A stretch of 64,000 bases of DNA, taken from Lysobacter sp. ISL-50. Lineage in GTDB: Bacteria; Pseudomonadota; Gammaproteobacteria; Xanthomonadales; Xanthomonadaceae. The position numbers and the translations under genes were made by a program. The notes under the pieces were generated by a model. That model ran no database searches and was not told the origin of the DNA. It worked only from the letters and a program-made list of their open reading frames with translations. Shown piece after piece: positions 46,581 through 57,618 of this stretch (the first letter of the stretch is position 1; each line of letters starts with the position of its first letter). The stretch covers positions 1-64,000 of the forward strand of contig NZ_JAGGRI010000029.1 in the NCBI RefSeq assembly GCF_018612875.1. Direction: 5' to 3'.

Positions 46581-46655
46581 TGGTGGGTGCTGAGGGTTTC
46601 GAACCCCCGACCCTCTCCGTGTAAAGGAGACGCTCTACCGCTGAGCTAAGCACCC
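46581..46655 (-). tRNA. tRNA-Val (TAC)
   Basis: A 75-nt gene with encoded CCA. The acceptor stem is GGGTGCT/AGCACCC, the anticodon arm TCTCCTTTACACGGAGA has anticodon TAC, and the T arm is GGGGGTTCGAAACCCTC. It is 63 bases after hupB, on the same strand. Confidence 0.97.
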
Positions 46656-46718
46656 GAATGATTTGGGCCTACTGCTTTGGGTTCCGTTCGGCGATGCCCT
46701 GCACCGCCGTCGAGTTAC

Positions 46719-46991
46719 TCAGTTTACAGCATCCTTCAGCGCCTTGCCAGCCTTGAAGGAGGGATTCTTCGAGGCCGCGATCTTGATCGTTTCGCCGGTC
46801 TTCGGGTTACGGCCCTGGCGGGCGGCGCGCTTGCGCACCTGGAAGGTGCCGAAGCCTACGAGCGTGACTGTGTCGCCCTTCTTGAGCGCCTTGGTGACGA
46901 CGTCGATCAGCGCATCGACGGCGGCGGTAGCGTCGGTCTTCGACAGCTCGGCGGTTTCGGCGACGGCGCCTACGAGTTCGGCCTTGTTCAT
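46719..46991 (-). CDS. hupB: DNA-binding protein HU-beta
   Basis: A 90-residue histone-like protein of the HU/IHF fold; dimers bend and compact DNA without strict sequence preference. [32 protein letters not shown] starts the helical body. The beta arm contains [22 protein letters not shown] with the DNA-intercalating Pro in RNPKTG. It lies downstream of lon as in E. coli but has its own promoter (47124-47152) and leader hairpin. Confidence 0.98.
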   Translation of the reverse strand: MNKAELVGAVAETAELSKTDATAAVDALIDVVTKALKKGDTVTLVGFGTFQVRKRAARQGRNPKTGETIKIAASKNPSFKAGKALKDAVN

Positions 46992-47036
46992 TATTTTTTT
47001 GACTCCCTGTGCGGTGTGACCGCGTGTTCTGAGAAT

Positions 47037-47068
47037 CGAAACGGTCGCCGCAGGAGGCGAACGTTTCG
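47037..47068 (-). promoter_or_regulatory. Stem-loop in the hupB leader
   Basis: CGAAACGGTCGCC and GGCGAACGTTTCG pair at 12 of 13 positions around a GCAGGA loop, about 45 bases before the hupB ATG and downstream of its predicted promoter. No U-run follows. It may stabilise the mRNA or bind a regulator. Confidence 0.6.
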
Positions 47069-47123
47069 ATCAAGTGTGCCGCGCAACAGTTTTGTTGTGC
47101 ATTGATGCAGCGCGGTTGCGCTC

Positions 47124-47152
47124 GTTATACCAGCGGCATTTTGGGGGCGCAA
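47124..47152 (-). promoter_or_regulatory. Sigma-70-type promoter of hupB
   Basis: On the minus strand TTGCGC, a 17-base spacer and TATAAC lie about 130 bases before the hupB ATG, in the gap after the lon stop. Confidence 0.6.
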
Positions 47153-47228
47153 GCTTGAAAGCTAGCTGTGGCGCGGCTTTCAGAGGTTTTTTGCGTCCCC
47201 ATTCGATCTGCCCGACCAGCGGCCCGAG

Positions 47229-49658
<2,430 letters not shown>

Positions 49659-49709
49659 CGTAGGTCTCGACAAGCGTGGGGTGAGGACGCTGGAGCGTCC
49701 AGGCTCCCG

Positions 49710-49738
49710 TTATGGGGGTGCCGGCCCGGGAGCGCAAG
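49710..49738 (-). promoter_or_regulatory. Heat-shock (sigma-32-like) promoter of lon
   Basis: On the minus strand CTTGCGC, a 14-base spacer and CCCCATAA resemble the sigma-32 consensus CTTGAAA-N(13-15)-CCCCATnT. Position relative to the lon ATG is suitable, and lon is a classic member of the regulon. Confidence 0.7.
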
Positions 49739-50196
49739 CAAAGGCGGCCGGGTCGCTCGCAAAAACCTGAAAAACAGCTTCGAAATCACCAACTTGCGGC
49801 ACAGATTCGAGCCTGGGACAAAGCGTCCCGCAGCCCTGGCCCCACATACCGGATGCCCCGGACATGAGGCGATTGCGCGAGCCCATCGAGCTATACAACG
49901 CAAGCGAGCACAAGTACCGGAACAGCGGCCGCAAGCCCCTCATTCAGCTGGGCCCGTCTACCCCGCCGCCAGGTCCGGCGGTGGCCGGCATCGGGCGGCC
50001 CGCCGTCGCCTCAAGCGCCGTGCGAGGCGCAGGCCGGGCGCGTGAGCGATGCCTCGAAGATCAATCTCCATTTGTATGATCAATCATATTTACGAGTCTA
50101 AAACCGAGACAAGCTGCAAGCGCAGCAATAAGCGTGGCTGAAGGCACGAAATGGACGTCGGCTTTGGCGCCGGCAGGACGTAACCCACGCGCATAC
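49739..50196. other. Lon-clpX intergenic region
   Basis: About 460 bases without a supported gene. It contains a short hairpin GGGACAAAGCGTCCC and, near 50065-50110, an unusually AT-rich patch with the dyad TATGAT-CA-ATCATA (50075-50088) that could bind a regulator. No reading frame has family features. Confidence 0.4.
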
Positions 50197-50226
50197 GAAA
50201 ACGCCCCGGCGGTCCGGGGCGTTTTC
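50197..50226. terminator. Intrinsic terminator after clpX
   Basis: GAAAACGCCCCGG-CGGT-CCGGGGCGTTTTC: a perfect 13-bp palindrome with A/T tails, 24 bases after the clpX stop. Confidence 0.9.
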
Positions 50227-50249
50227 ACTGCTTCTGATCCGTCTTCGGC

Positions 50250-51539
50250 TTACTCGGCCGAAGCGACCTTGGGCTGCGCCGGCGGCGTCTGATAGATCAG
50301 ATACGGCTCGGACTTGTGCTCGATCACCGACTCGTCCACGACCACCTTGCTGACGTTTTCCAGCGACGGCAGTTCGTACATCGTGTCCAGCAGCACCGAC
50401 TCGACGATGGTGCGCAGGCCGCGCGCGCCGGTCTTGCGCTTGAGCGCCTTGCGCGCGATCGCCGCGAGCGCGTCGGGACGGAATTCGAGCTCGACGCTCT
50501 CCATCTCGAACAGCTTGCGGAACTGCTTGGTGATCGCGTTCTTGGGCTCGGTCAGGATCGACACCAGCGCCGCTTCGTCGAGTTCCTCGAGCGTGGCGAC
50601 CACCGGCAGGCGGCCGACGAACTCGGGGATCAGGCCGAACTTGATCAGGTCTTCGGGCTCGACTTCGGCCAGGATCTTGCCGATGTCGATCTTGCGCTCG
50701 CTGCTCTTGACCTTGGCGCCGAAACCGATGCCGCCGGCCTCGGTGCTGCGCTGCTGGATGATCTTGTCCAGACCGGCGAACGCGCCGCCGACCACGAACA
50801 GGATGTTGCGCGTATCGACCTGCAGGAATTCCTGCTGCGGATGCTTGCGCCCGCCCTGCGGCGGCACGCTGGCGATGGTGCCTTCGATCAGCTTCAGCAG
50901 CGCCTGCTGCACGCCTTCGCCGGACACGTCGCGGGTGATCGACGGGTTATCGCTCTTGCGCGAAATCTTGTCGATTTCATCGATGTAGACGATGCCCTGC
51001 TGCGCCTTCTCGACGTCGTAGTCGCATTTTTGCAGAAGCTTTTGAATGATGTTCTCGACGTCCTCGCCCACGTAACCGGCTTCGGTCAGGGTGGTGGCGT
51101 CGGCGATCGTGAACGGCACGTTGAGCAGGCGCGCCAGCGTTTCGGCCAGCAGCGTCTTGCCCGAACCGGTCGGCCCGACCAGCAGAATGTTCGACTTCGA
51201 CAATTCGACGTCGTCGTTCTTCTGGCGGCTTTCGATGCGCTTGTAGTGGTTGTACACGGCCACAGCCAGCGTGCGCTTGGCGCGCAGCTGGCCGATCACG
51301 TACTGGTCGAGCACCTCCAGGATCTCGCGCGGCTTCGGCAGGTGACTGCGTGCCGACTGCGCCTTTTCCTCGAGTTCTTCACGGATGATGTCGTTGCAAA
51401 GCTCGACGCACTCATCGCAGATGAAGACGCTCGGACCCGCAATCAGCTTGCGGACTTCGTGCTGGCTTTTACCGCAGAACGAGCAATACAGGATCTTGTT
51501 GCTGTCGCCCGTGCTGCGTCCTTGTCGATCGTCGGTCAT
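50250..51539 (-). CDS. clpX: ATP-dependent Clp protease ATP-binding subunit ClpX
   Basis: A 429-residue AAA+ unfoldase that feeds tagged substrates into ClpP. The N-terminal zinc-binding domain has Cys19, 22, 41 and 44. Walker A is [15 protein letters not shown], Walker [10 protein letters not shown], and the IGF loop that docks ClpP is [10 protein letters not shown]. Substrate pore loop [12 protein letters not shown] is present. The start is the ATG at 51539. A sigma-70-like promoter precedes it, and clpP lies 211 bases upstream on the same strand. Confidence 0.98.
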   Translation of the reverse strand: MTDDRQGRSTGDSNKILYCSFCGKSQHEVRKLIAGPSVFICDECVELCNDIIREELEEKAQSARSHLPKPREILEVLDQYVIGQLRAKRTLAVAVYNHYKRIESRQKNDDVELSKSNILLVGPTGSGKTLLAETLARLLNVPFTIADATTLTEAGYVGEDVENIIQKLLQKCDYDVEKAQQGIVYIDEIDKISRKSDNPSITRDVSGEGVQQALLKLIEGTIASVPPQGGRKHPQQEFLQVDTRNILFVVGGAFAGLDKIIQQRSTEAGGIGFGAKVKSSERKIDIGKILAEVEPEDLIKFGLIPEFVGRLPVVATLEELDEAALVSILTEPKNAITKQFRKLFEMESVELEFRPDALAAIARKALKRKTGARGLRTIVESVLLDTMYELPSLENVSKVVVDESVIEHKSEPYLIYQTPPAQPKVASAE

Positions 51540-51581
51540 GCTTGGTGGGGTCCGTTGCTGCTCAGTCGTGAAGCTTGATTC

Positions 51582-51610
51582 TTAATATGCCCAAATGAGC
51601 TTGACGGCAA
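51582..51610 (-). promoter_or_regulatory. Sigma-70-type promoter of clpX
   Basis: On the minus strand TTGCCG, a 17-base spacer and TATTAA lie about 45 bases before the clpX ATG, so clpX can be made independently of clpP. Confidence 0.6.
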
Positions 51611-51750
51611 GCGCCGCCAGTACTCATTCAGCTATGACGATCCGAGAATAACACAGCGCCCCCGACCCACCCCGCAGGATGGGCCGCGCCGGGGGTTCCC
51701 CAGCGCTATCAAGGGTTTGCGTGTCATGTCCGGTCGCTGATCGGCGCCGG

Positions 51751-52377
51751 TCAGGAGGCCTGGACCGAATCTTCCGGGCGGCGTTCCAGCACCTGGTCGA
51801 TCAGGCCGTAATCGCGCGCGGCCTCGGCGCTCTTGAAGTTGTCGCGCTCGGTGTCGCGCGCGATGGTCTCCAGGGCCTGCCCGGTGTGCTTGGACAGGAT
51901 TTCGTTGAGGCGCTGACGCAGGGTCAGGATCTCGCGGGCGTGGATGTCGATATCGGTCGCCTGACCCTGGAAGCCGCCCAGCGGCTGGTGGATCATCACG
52001 CGCGAATTCGGCAGCGCCAGGCGCTTGCCCTTGGCGCCGGCGGCGAGCAGCAGCGCGCCCATGCTGGCGGCCTGGCCGATGCAGATGGTGCTCACGTCGG
52101 GCTTGATGTACTGCATGGTGTCGTAGATCGCCATGCCGGCGGTGACCACGCCGCCCGGGGAGTTGATGTAGAGGTTGATGTCCTTCTCGGGGTTTTCCGC
52201 CTCGAGAAACAGCATCTGGGCGACGATCACGTTGGCCACGTGGTCGTCCACGCCGCCGACGAGGAAGATCACGCGCTCTTTGAGCAGGCGCGAATAGATG
52301 TCGTAGGCGCGCTCGCCGCGGCTGGTCTGCTCGACCACCATCGGCACCAGGTTGAGGGCTTTGGTTCGGTTATCCAT
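51751..52377 (-). CDS. clpP: ATP-dependent Clp protease proteolytic subunit ClpP
   Basis: A 208-residue serine peptidase forming the double heptameric barrel. The catalytic triad is Ser105 (GQAASMGA), His130 (MIHQP) and Asp179 (RDTERDN), with exactly the usual spacing. The N-terminal [23 protein letters not shown] is conserved. ATG at 52377 (MDNRTK) is preferred over the GTG four codons upstream. It lies between tig and clpX and has a heat-shock-like promoter. Confidence 0.98.
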   Translation of the reverse strand: MDNRTKALNLVPMVVEQTSRGERAYDIYSRLLKERVIFLVGGVDDHVANVIVAQMLFLEAENPEKDINLYINSPGGVVTAGMAIYDTMQYIKPDVSTICIGQAASMGALLLAAGAKGKRLALPNSRVMIHQPLGGFQGQATDIDIHAREILTLRQRLNEILSKHTGQALETIARDTERDNFKSAEAARDYGLIDQVLERRPEDSVQAS

Positions 52378-52427
52378 GTTCAACGGCACCTATTGGCTGA
52401 CGTAGAAGTGCGCTTGATTAACGCAGC

Positions 52428-52460
52428 GCGGTCCGGCCAACTTGGGGCCGGCCGGACCGC
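52428..52460. repeat. Palindrome within the clpP promoter
   Basis: Perfect 11-bp arms GCGGTCCGGCC (52428-52438) and GGCCGGACCGC (52450-52460). The right arm occupies the spacer of the predicted clpP heat-shock promoter. It could be an operator or the end of a tig read-through transcript. Confidence 0.6.
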
Positions 52461-52468
52461 AGCGCAAG
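52440..52468 (-). promoter_or_regulatory. Heat-shock (sigma-32-like) promoter of clpP
   Basis: On the minus strand CTTGCGC, a 14-base spacer and CCCCAAGT lie about 65-90 bases before the clpP ATG. The layout, including the CTTGCGC hexamer and spacer length, is the same as before lon. Confidence 0.6.
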
Positions 52469-52554
52469 AGGCGCGATTGCTAAATGTGGCGAAGCCGCTG
52501 AGCGTGCCCGATTCGGACAGCCCCGTAGCGGGCCGCCCGGGCCGCATACGGCGA

Positions 52555-52580
52555 CGGCCCGCGGCCTTCGCCGCGGGCCG
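52555..52580 (-). terminator. GC stem-loop after tig
   Basis: CGGCCCGCGGC-CTTC-GCCGCGGGCCG: a perfect 11-bp stem with tetraloop nine bases after the tig stop. No U-run follows, so it may be a processing or partial-termination hairpin between tig and clpP. Confidence 0.55.
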
Positions 52581-52588
52581 CGCGAAGG

Positions 52589-53890
52589 TCAGCTCGGGCG
52601 GATCGCTTCACTGAACGACAACGGCTGCTCGGTGTGCTGGGCGCGCTCGGCGATCCAGTCGATCACCTGCTCTTCCATCACCCGGTTCTGCAGGCCGGCC
52701 ATCAGCTGCTGGTCGTTGCGGTACAGGTCGATCACCTGCTGCGGCTCCTCGTAGGTCGAGGCGATCAGGCGCAGGGTCTCGTTGACGCGCTTGGGCTCCA
52801 GGCGCAGCTCGTTGCGGCGGGCGATCTCGCCGACCAGCAAGCCGACCAGCACGCGCTGGCGGGCGGCGTCCATGTAGTTCAGGTGAGCGTCGGCCGGCGC
52901 TTCGATCTGGCGGCCCTGGCGGCGGGCCTGCTCGACGGTCTGCCAGACCATGTCGCGGGCTTCGTTCTCGACCAGCTTCGGCGGCATTTCCACCGATTCG
53001 TAGGCCTTGACCAGCTGCTCGCCGACTTCGCGGCGCAGGCGGGTCATCAGCGCGCCCTTGAGCTCGCGCTCCAGGTTGGTGCGGATGTCGTTGCGGAACT
53101 GCTCGGCATCGCCGCTCTTGACGCCGAAGCTCTTGATGAAGGCATCGTCCACGTCCGGCAGCACCGGCTCGGAGACGTGATTGAGCTTGAGGTGCACGTT
53201 GGCCGTCTTGCCGGCGACTTCAGCCGCGCGCCAATCGGCCGGGAACTCGACTTCGGCGATCTTCTCTTCGCCGGCCTTGACGCCGACCATGGCGTCTTCC
53301 AGCGGCTTGAACATCGCGCCCGAGCCGATCTGGGTGCTGCCGTACTCGGCGCCCTCGGCCGGCAGACGCACGCCGTCCACTTCGGTCCAGGTTTCCACTT
53401 CGACCACGTCGCCTTCCTGCGCCGGACGCTCGACCGTGGTCAGAGTGCGGCGCTGCAAGCGCAGGTTTTCGATCATCGCGTCGATGTCGGTGTCGGTCAC
53501 CTCCGCGGTATGGCGGGTGATCTCCAGCTTAGCGACGTCGATGTCGCCGAAATCCGGCACGACTTCGAAGGTGGCGGTATACGAAAGCGTCTCGCCGCTT
53601 TCCACCGCCGGCTCGATGCGCGGGTTGCCCGCGATCTGCAGCTTTTCTTCACGCACGGCGTTGCTGAAGCTTTCGCGCAGCATGCCATCGAGGATTTCGG
53701 CGCGGACCTGGGCGCCGAAGCGCTGCTCGATGACCTTGGTCGGCACCTTGCCCGGGCGGAAGCCCTTGATCTTGGCGCCGCGCGCGATTTCGCGCAGGCG
53801 GCCGCCGACCTGGTTTTCCAGATTCTCGGCCGGGAGGCTGAAGGTCAGTCGGCGTTCCAGCGAGCCCAGCGATTCGAGCGAAACTTGCAT
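52589..53890 (-). CDS. tig: Trigger factor
   Basis: A 433-residue ribosome-bound chaperone and prolyl isomerase that meets nascent chains at the exit tunnel. The ribosome-binding signature GFRPGKVP lies near residue 43 ([19 protein letters not shown]). The FKBP-type domain covers about residues 150-245, and the helical C-terminal arms follow. The ATG at 53890 ([22 protein letters not shown]) is used; the frame extends six codons upstream. It comes first in the tig-clpP-clpX-lon chain. Confidence 0.97.
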   Translation of the reverse strand: MQVSLESLGSLERRLTFSLPAENLENQVGGRLREIARGAKIKGFRPGKVPTKVIEQRFGAQVRAEILDGMLRESFSNAVREEKLQIAGNPRIEPAVESGETLSYTATFEVVPDFGDIDVAKLEITRHTAEVTDTDIDAMIENLRLQRRTLTTVERPAQEGDVVEVETWTEVDGVRLPAEGAEYGSTQIGSGAMFKPLEDAMVGVKAGEEKIAEVEFPADWRAAEVAGKTANVHLKLNHVSEPVLPDVDDAFIKSFGVKSGDAEQFRNDIRTNLERELKGALMTRLRREVGEQLVKAYESVEMPPKLVENEARDMVWQTVEQARRQGRQIEAPADAHLNYMDAARQRVLVGLLVGEIARRNELRLEPKRVNETLRLIASTYEEPQQVIDLYRNDQQLMAGLQNRVMEEQVIDWIAERAQHTEQPLSFSEAIRPS

Positions 53891-54292
53891 ATCCACTCCT
53901 GCGACCACGGCACTTGCCGCAGCGACGATGTTGATGATCTTGTCCGGCCGCCAGTCCTTGCGAAAAGCTCGCCGGCCAGCGGAACTTGCTAGTTTGGCCG
54001 ATAAAGGTCGCCGCTGCCAGCGTTAAAGGGCCGCAAATCCGCCATGGATAGGGTTTTGCGGGCGATTGGCCGGTTTTGAGGGCTAAATCGGGGGCTGGGC
54101 CGGGTTTGTGGCGTGGGGTGATCGCGGCCAGCGCTACCGGACTGAATCTTGAGATGGTGAGACGGCGGTGCGGCCGGCTGGGGCGGCGGCGCACAGCGGC
54201 CGCGAGGGCAGCCCGCCCTGCCGGCTAGGAGCTCGGCCGGGGTGACCGGCCATTGGGGCATTCAAGGCGGATGGTCTTTAGACCAGACGCCT
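53891..54292. other. Intergenic region between tRNA-Leu and tig
   Basis: No gene is supported in about 400 bases. Near 54262-54294 an imperfect stem (AAGGCG...CGCCTT enclosing GGTCTAAAGACC) lies just after the tRNA-Leu CCA end and may act in tRNA termination or processing. The tig promoter must be here, but no convincing hexamers were found. Confidence 0.4.
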
Positions 54293-54378
54293 TGGTGCGA
54301 AAGGCGGGACTCGAACCCGCACGGGGGTTACCCGCTGGAACCTAAATCCAGTGCGTCTACCAATTCCGCCACTTTCGC
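54293..54378 (-). tRNA. tRNA-Leu (TAG)
   Basis: An 86-nt class II tRNA with encoded CCA. The acceptor stem begins GCGAAAG, the anticodon arm CTGGATTTAGGTTCCAG has anticodon TAG, a long variable arm (GCGGGTAACCCCCGT) follows, and the T arm is GCGGGTTCGAGTCCCGC. It is encoded upstream of tig on the same strand. A TAGAAT -10-like box (complement of 54410-54415) lies 32 bases upstream. Confidence 0.97.
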
Positions 54379-54580
54379 ATGGGCCGGCATCGTGCGATGC
54401 GGCCGTCGCATTCTAGCCATGCGCCGGTAAAAAATCGCCTGCGCCCCCAATCATCCGCAAGACGATCGCCGCGCGCGCCCTGCACCGCCGCCATCGCAAG
54501 CCAGCACGCAGCCGCGGCATCCGGATTCTGTTCGCCGACCGGCGCGGCTATGCTCGCGCAAACCCAACGGAGCCTCCGCC

Positions 54581-55534
54581 GTGCGCGAGCTATACCCCGA
54601 GATCGAGCCGTACCAGACCCATCGCCTCGCCGTCGGCGATCTGCACGAATTGCACGTGGAAGAATGCGGAAATCCCGACGGCCTGCCGGTGGTGTTCCTG
54701 CACGGCGGCCCCGGCGCGGGCGTGTCGCCCTATCACCGCCGCTTCTTCGATCCCAAGCGCTATCGCATCGTGTTGTTCGATCAGCGCGGCGCCGGCAAGT
54801 CCACGCCGCATGCCGAGCTTCGCGACAATACGACGCAGCATCTGGTCGCCGACATCGAAACCATCCGCGCGCATTTCGGCATCGAACGCTGGGCGGTGTT
54901 CGGCGGCTCGTGGGGCTCCACGCTCTCGCTGGCCTATGCGCAGGCCCATCCCGAGCGCGTGCTCGGACTGGTGTTGCGCGGAATTTTCCTGGGCCGGCCG
55001 GGCGAGATGCGCTGGTTCAACGAACTCGACGGCGGCGCGCGCTGGGTGTTCCCGGAACGCTGGGCGCATTACCTGGCGCACATCCCGGAAGAAGAACACG
55101 ACAACCTGACCGAGGCCTACTGGCGCCGGCTCGACAGCGACGACCCGGCGGTGCGCCTGGCCGCGGCGCTCGCCTGGGGCTATTGGGAAGGCGGCAGCAC
55201 GACCTTGATCCACGATCCGCTAGAACCGGGCAGTTTCGAACAGCCGGACGTGGCGATCAGCGTCGCGCGCGCGGAAGCGCACTACTTCCGCCACGACATC
55301 TTCCTGGAGCCGGATCAGCTGCTGCGCGACGTCGGCCGCATCCGCCATATTCCGGCGACGATCGTGCAGGGTCGCTACGACATGATCTGCCCGGTCAAGA
55401 GCGCGGTCGATCTGGCCGCGGCGTGGCCGGAAGCCGAGCTTCGCATCGTGCTGGCGGGCCACAGCGCGGCCGACCCGGCGATCGTCGATGTGCTGGTGAG
55501 CGCGACCGACGCCCTGGCCGACCGCTTCGGCTGA
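54581..55534 (+). CDS. pip: Prolyl aminopeptidase (proline iminopeptidase), alpha/beta hydrolase
   Basis: A 317-residue S33-family peptidase that removes N-terminal proline from peptides. The oxyanion motif HGGPGAG is at residues 41-47, the nucleophile Ser110 is in GGSWGS, and the catalytic Asp and His lie in the C-terminal region (GRYDMICP and LAGHSA). LAVGDLHELHVEECGNPDGLPVVFLHGGPG is typical of the family. GTG at 54581 is the start, giving the usual length. It is cytosolic (no signal peptide) and convergent with the next gene. Confidence 0.95.
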   Translation: MRELYPEIEPYQTHRLAVGDLHELHVEECGNPDGLPVVFLHGGPGAGVSPYHRRFFDPKRYRIVLFDQRGAGKSTPHAELRDNTTQHLVADIETIRAHFGIERWAVFGGSWGSTLSLAYAQAHPERVLGLVLRGIFLGRPGEMRWFNELDGGARWVFPERWAHYLAHIPEEEHDNLTEAYWRRLDSDDPAVRLAAALAWGYWEGGSTTLIHDPLEPGSFEQPDVAISVARAEAHYFRHDIFLEPDQLLRDVGRIRHIPATIVQGRYDMICPVKSAVDLAAAWPEAELRIVLAGHSAADPAIVDVLVSATDALADRFG

Positions 55535-55601
55535 CCGGCGCCTCACTCCCGCCAAGACGAATCGCTGTTGCGCGAAGCCGGTCGCTCGAACGCCGGCTCG
55601 C

Positions 55602-56552
55602 TCAGTCCCCGCCGGCGGCCGACGCCGGCAGTCGCATGCCCGGCGTCCATCCGCTCTGCGCGAGAAACGCCTTGGGATCTTCGAGCTCGATCAGGCGTTT
55701 GAGCGCGGCCTTGCGATCGCCGGCTTGCAGGTAATACGACTTCGCGATCCGGTAGCCGACCCAGTAACCCAGGTCGTAGGGCTCGTCCGAGCCCTTGCGA
55801 TAGTTGAAGAACCAGTCGGATAGATCGGTGCTGTCCATTTCGCGCACGAACTTGGTTTCGATCTGCGCCTCCTTGCCGCGCGTCCACTCGGCATGGCGCG
55901 CATTGGCGACATTGCCCGAAGTGACCTCGGCGATGAGCTCGGCCACGCCTTCGGCCATCGCGAGCCGCAGCACCGTGGCGTTGGGATCGCCTTTCTCGAA
56001 ATCGGTGGATGCGCGCTGCTGGATGTGGGCGTATTCGTGAGCGATCACATGGACGAAGCGATCTTCCGGATTCGGATTCATGAAATCCGCCCAGCACAGC
56101 GCTTCCAGACCGATGGTGACGCCCGCGGGATTGGTGATTCCCACCGGCCGGCCGCGGCCGACCACGATGGCCACCGGCGGAAACCGGGCCTGGGGATACA
56201 GGGACGAGAGCGTGCGGAACGTCCCCGCGAGCCGGCGCTTGACCGCCGGCAGCGCGCTCAGGCACCGCTTGGCCTTTTCGTACATCGCCGGATCGCTGGC
56301 CAACTGCTCGGCGATGCGCTGCGCGGTGACGCGCCTGGCCGCGGCGAATTCGCTCAAGCTCTGCGTGCCCTTGGCGAGGTAGTCGCTCTGGATCTGCTCT
56401 ACGGTCGGATGGCCGCCGGTGGCGTCGTACAGCGCATAGAAGCGGGTGACATCGTCGATGCGGATTTCCGGCCCATGCAGCGGCTGCGCATGAGCGAAAA
56501 CGGGCGCCGCAAGCGCTGCGAGAAGAACCATCGTGCGCAAAGGGTTCGGCAT
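55602..56552 (-). CDS. DUF2268-like exported Zn-dependent protease
   Basis: A 316-residue protein with a signal peptide (MPNPLRTMVLLAALAAPVFAHAQ). The zinc-binding HEYAH is at residues 172-176 in VHVIAHEYAHIQQ, with the downstream acidic residues AMAEGVAELIAE as in DUF2268-type gluzincin peptidases. ALCWADFMNPNPEDRF and YWVGYRIAKSYY support the fold. The ATG at 56552 gives a clean signal sequence; an upstream frame to 56630 is rejected. The substrate is unknown; it probably acts in the periplasm. Confidence 0.85.
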   Translation of the reverse strand: MPNPLRTMVLLAALAAPVFAHAQPLHGPEIRIDDVTRFYALYDATGGHPTVEQIQSDYLAKGTQSLSEFAAARRVTAQRIAEQLASDPAMYEKAKRCLSALPAVKRRLAGTFRTLSSLYPQARFPPVAIVVGRGRPVGITNPAGVTIGLEALCWADFMNPNPEDRFVHVIAHEYAHIQQRASTDFEKGDPNATVLRLAMAEGVAELIAEVTSGNVANARHAEWTRGKEAQIETKFVREMDSTDLSDWFFNYRKGSDEPYDLGYWVGYRIAKSYYLQAGDRKAALKRLIELEDPKAFLAQSGWTPGMRLPASAAGGD

Positions 56553-56886
56553 GGCGTCGATCCTGGAATGAGCCCGCGCCAGTGCGCCGGGACTGGGGCC
56601 GTGTGAGTTCGCGCCGACATCACAGCACACGCCCTACCGATTCGAGAACGTGGCATTAGTCACCCTGCCCTTTGCATGGGCGTGCGCACTCCGATCGATC
56701 CGGCAGCGACCGAAAACGCGGATCGCTATGCGTCAGGAACAAAGTCAGCCGAGCGGCCTTCAACGCGGCCGCAGCGCGAGCGATCTGCCGAGTTCGCGCA
56801 ACGCGTCATGCATGAGCGCCACGCACCAAGACATGCAACGCCGCCTGTTGCGCCGACCGCCAGACGCCGTGAGTTTTTCGAGGCAA
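56553..56886. other. Intergenic region before the tRNA cluster end
   Basis: No supported gene. It should contain the promoter of the DUF2268-like gene (minus strand). I see no clear element. Confidence 0.35.
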
Positions 56887-56920
56887 AGAAAAAGGCCCCT
56901 GGATCGCTCCAGAGGCCTTT
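56887..56920 (-). terminator. Intrinsic terminator of the tRNA Pro-Arg-His-Lys cluster
   Basis: On the minus strand AAAGGCCTCTGGA-GCGA-TCCAGGGGCCTTTTTC: a 12-bp stem with one mismatch and a T-run, directly after the tRNA-Lys CCA end. Confidence 0.88.
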
Positions 56921-56925
56921 CAATT

Positions 56926-57001
56926 TGGTGGGCTGTCAAGGATTCGAACCTTGGACCTATTGATTAAGAGTCAACTGCTCTACCAACTGAGCTAACAGCC
57001 C
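56926..57001 (-). tRNA. tRNA-Lys (CTT)
   Basis: A 76-nt gene with encoded CCA. The acceptor stem is GGGCTGT/ACAGCCC, the anticodon loop GACTCTTAATC gives CTT, and the T arm is CAAGGTTCGAATCCTTG. It is the last gene of the cluster. Confidence 0.96.
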
Positions 57002-57056
57002 GATAAAACCGGAGCGACACTATAACGAACTACTGCGTGCCGCACAACTAGAAATT

Positions 57057-57134
<78 letters not shown>

Positions 57135-57188
57135 ATAAACACTTGCGGGGTGAAACGACTTGCCTACCGCGAATCTTAATACAAAACG

Positions 57189-57265
57189 TGGCGCGCCCGG
57201 CGGGACTCGAACCCACAACCACCGGCTTAGAAGGCCGGTGCTCTATCCGGTTGAGCTACGGGCGC
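57189..57265 (-). tRNA. tRNA-Arg (TCT)
   Basis: A 77-nt gene with encoded CCA. The acceptor stem is GCGCCCG/CGGGCGC, the anticodon arm CCGGCCTTCTAAGCCGG gives TCT, and the T arm is TGTGGGTTCGAGTCCCG. Confidence 0.96.
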
Positions 57266-57306
57266 CAGAGTTGAATCTTAACTGACGTCCGCCCTGATGC
57301 TATGGA

Positions 57307-57383
57307 TGGTCGGGGCAGAGGGATTCGAACCCACGACATCCAGCTCCCAAAGCTGGCGCTCTACCAGGCTGAGCTATACCCCG
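57307..57383 (-). tRNA. tRNA-Pro (TGG)
   Basis: A 77-nt gene with encoded CCA. The acceptor stem is CGGGGTA/TGCCCCG with the C1-G72 pair usual for bacterial tRNA-Pro. The anticodon arm CCAGCTTTGGGAGCTGG gives TGG. It is the first gene of the four-tRNA transcript. Confidence 0.96.
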
Positions 57384-57424
57384 AGCCGGGACTTCCGTTG
57401 CACGCCAATGCCGCGAAAGGCCGC

Positions 57425-57455
57425 ATAGTGTGGGCGGCAGTCCGGACACTGTCAA
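57425..57455 (-). promoter_or_regulatory. Promoter of the tRNA cluster
   Basis: On the minus strand a consensus TTGACA (complement of 57450-57455) lies upstream of CACTAT (complement of 57425-57430). The spacer is 19 bases, or 17 if CACACT is the -10. It is about 40 bases before tRNA-Pro. Confidence 0.55.
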
Positions 57456-57618
57456 TCCTGTCCGTGCGGCCGTTGCGAATCGGTTTGAACGCCAACACAG
57501 ATAGACACGTCTTCGCCGGCATCGGCCGCGCTTGCGCCGTGTATGCTTCAGCCCCAATTAGTACCCATTCTCAAGTATCGGCCAGCCCCGGCGATGCGTT
57601 TCAAAAAGGAGCACGACC

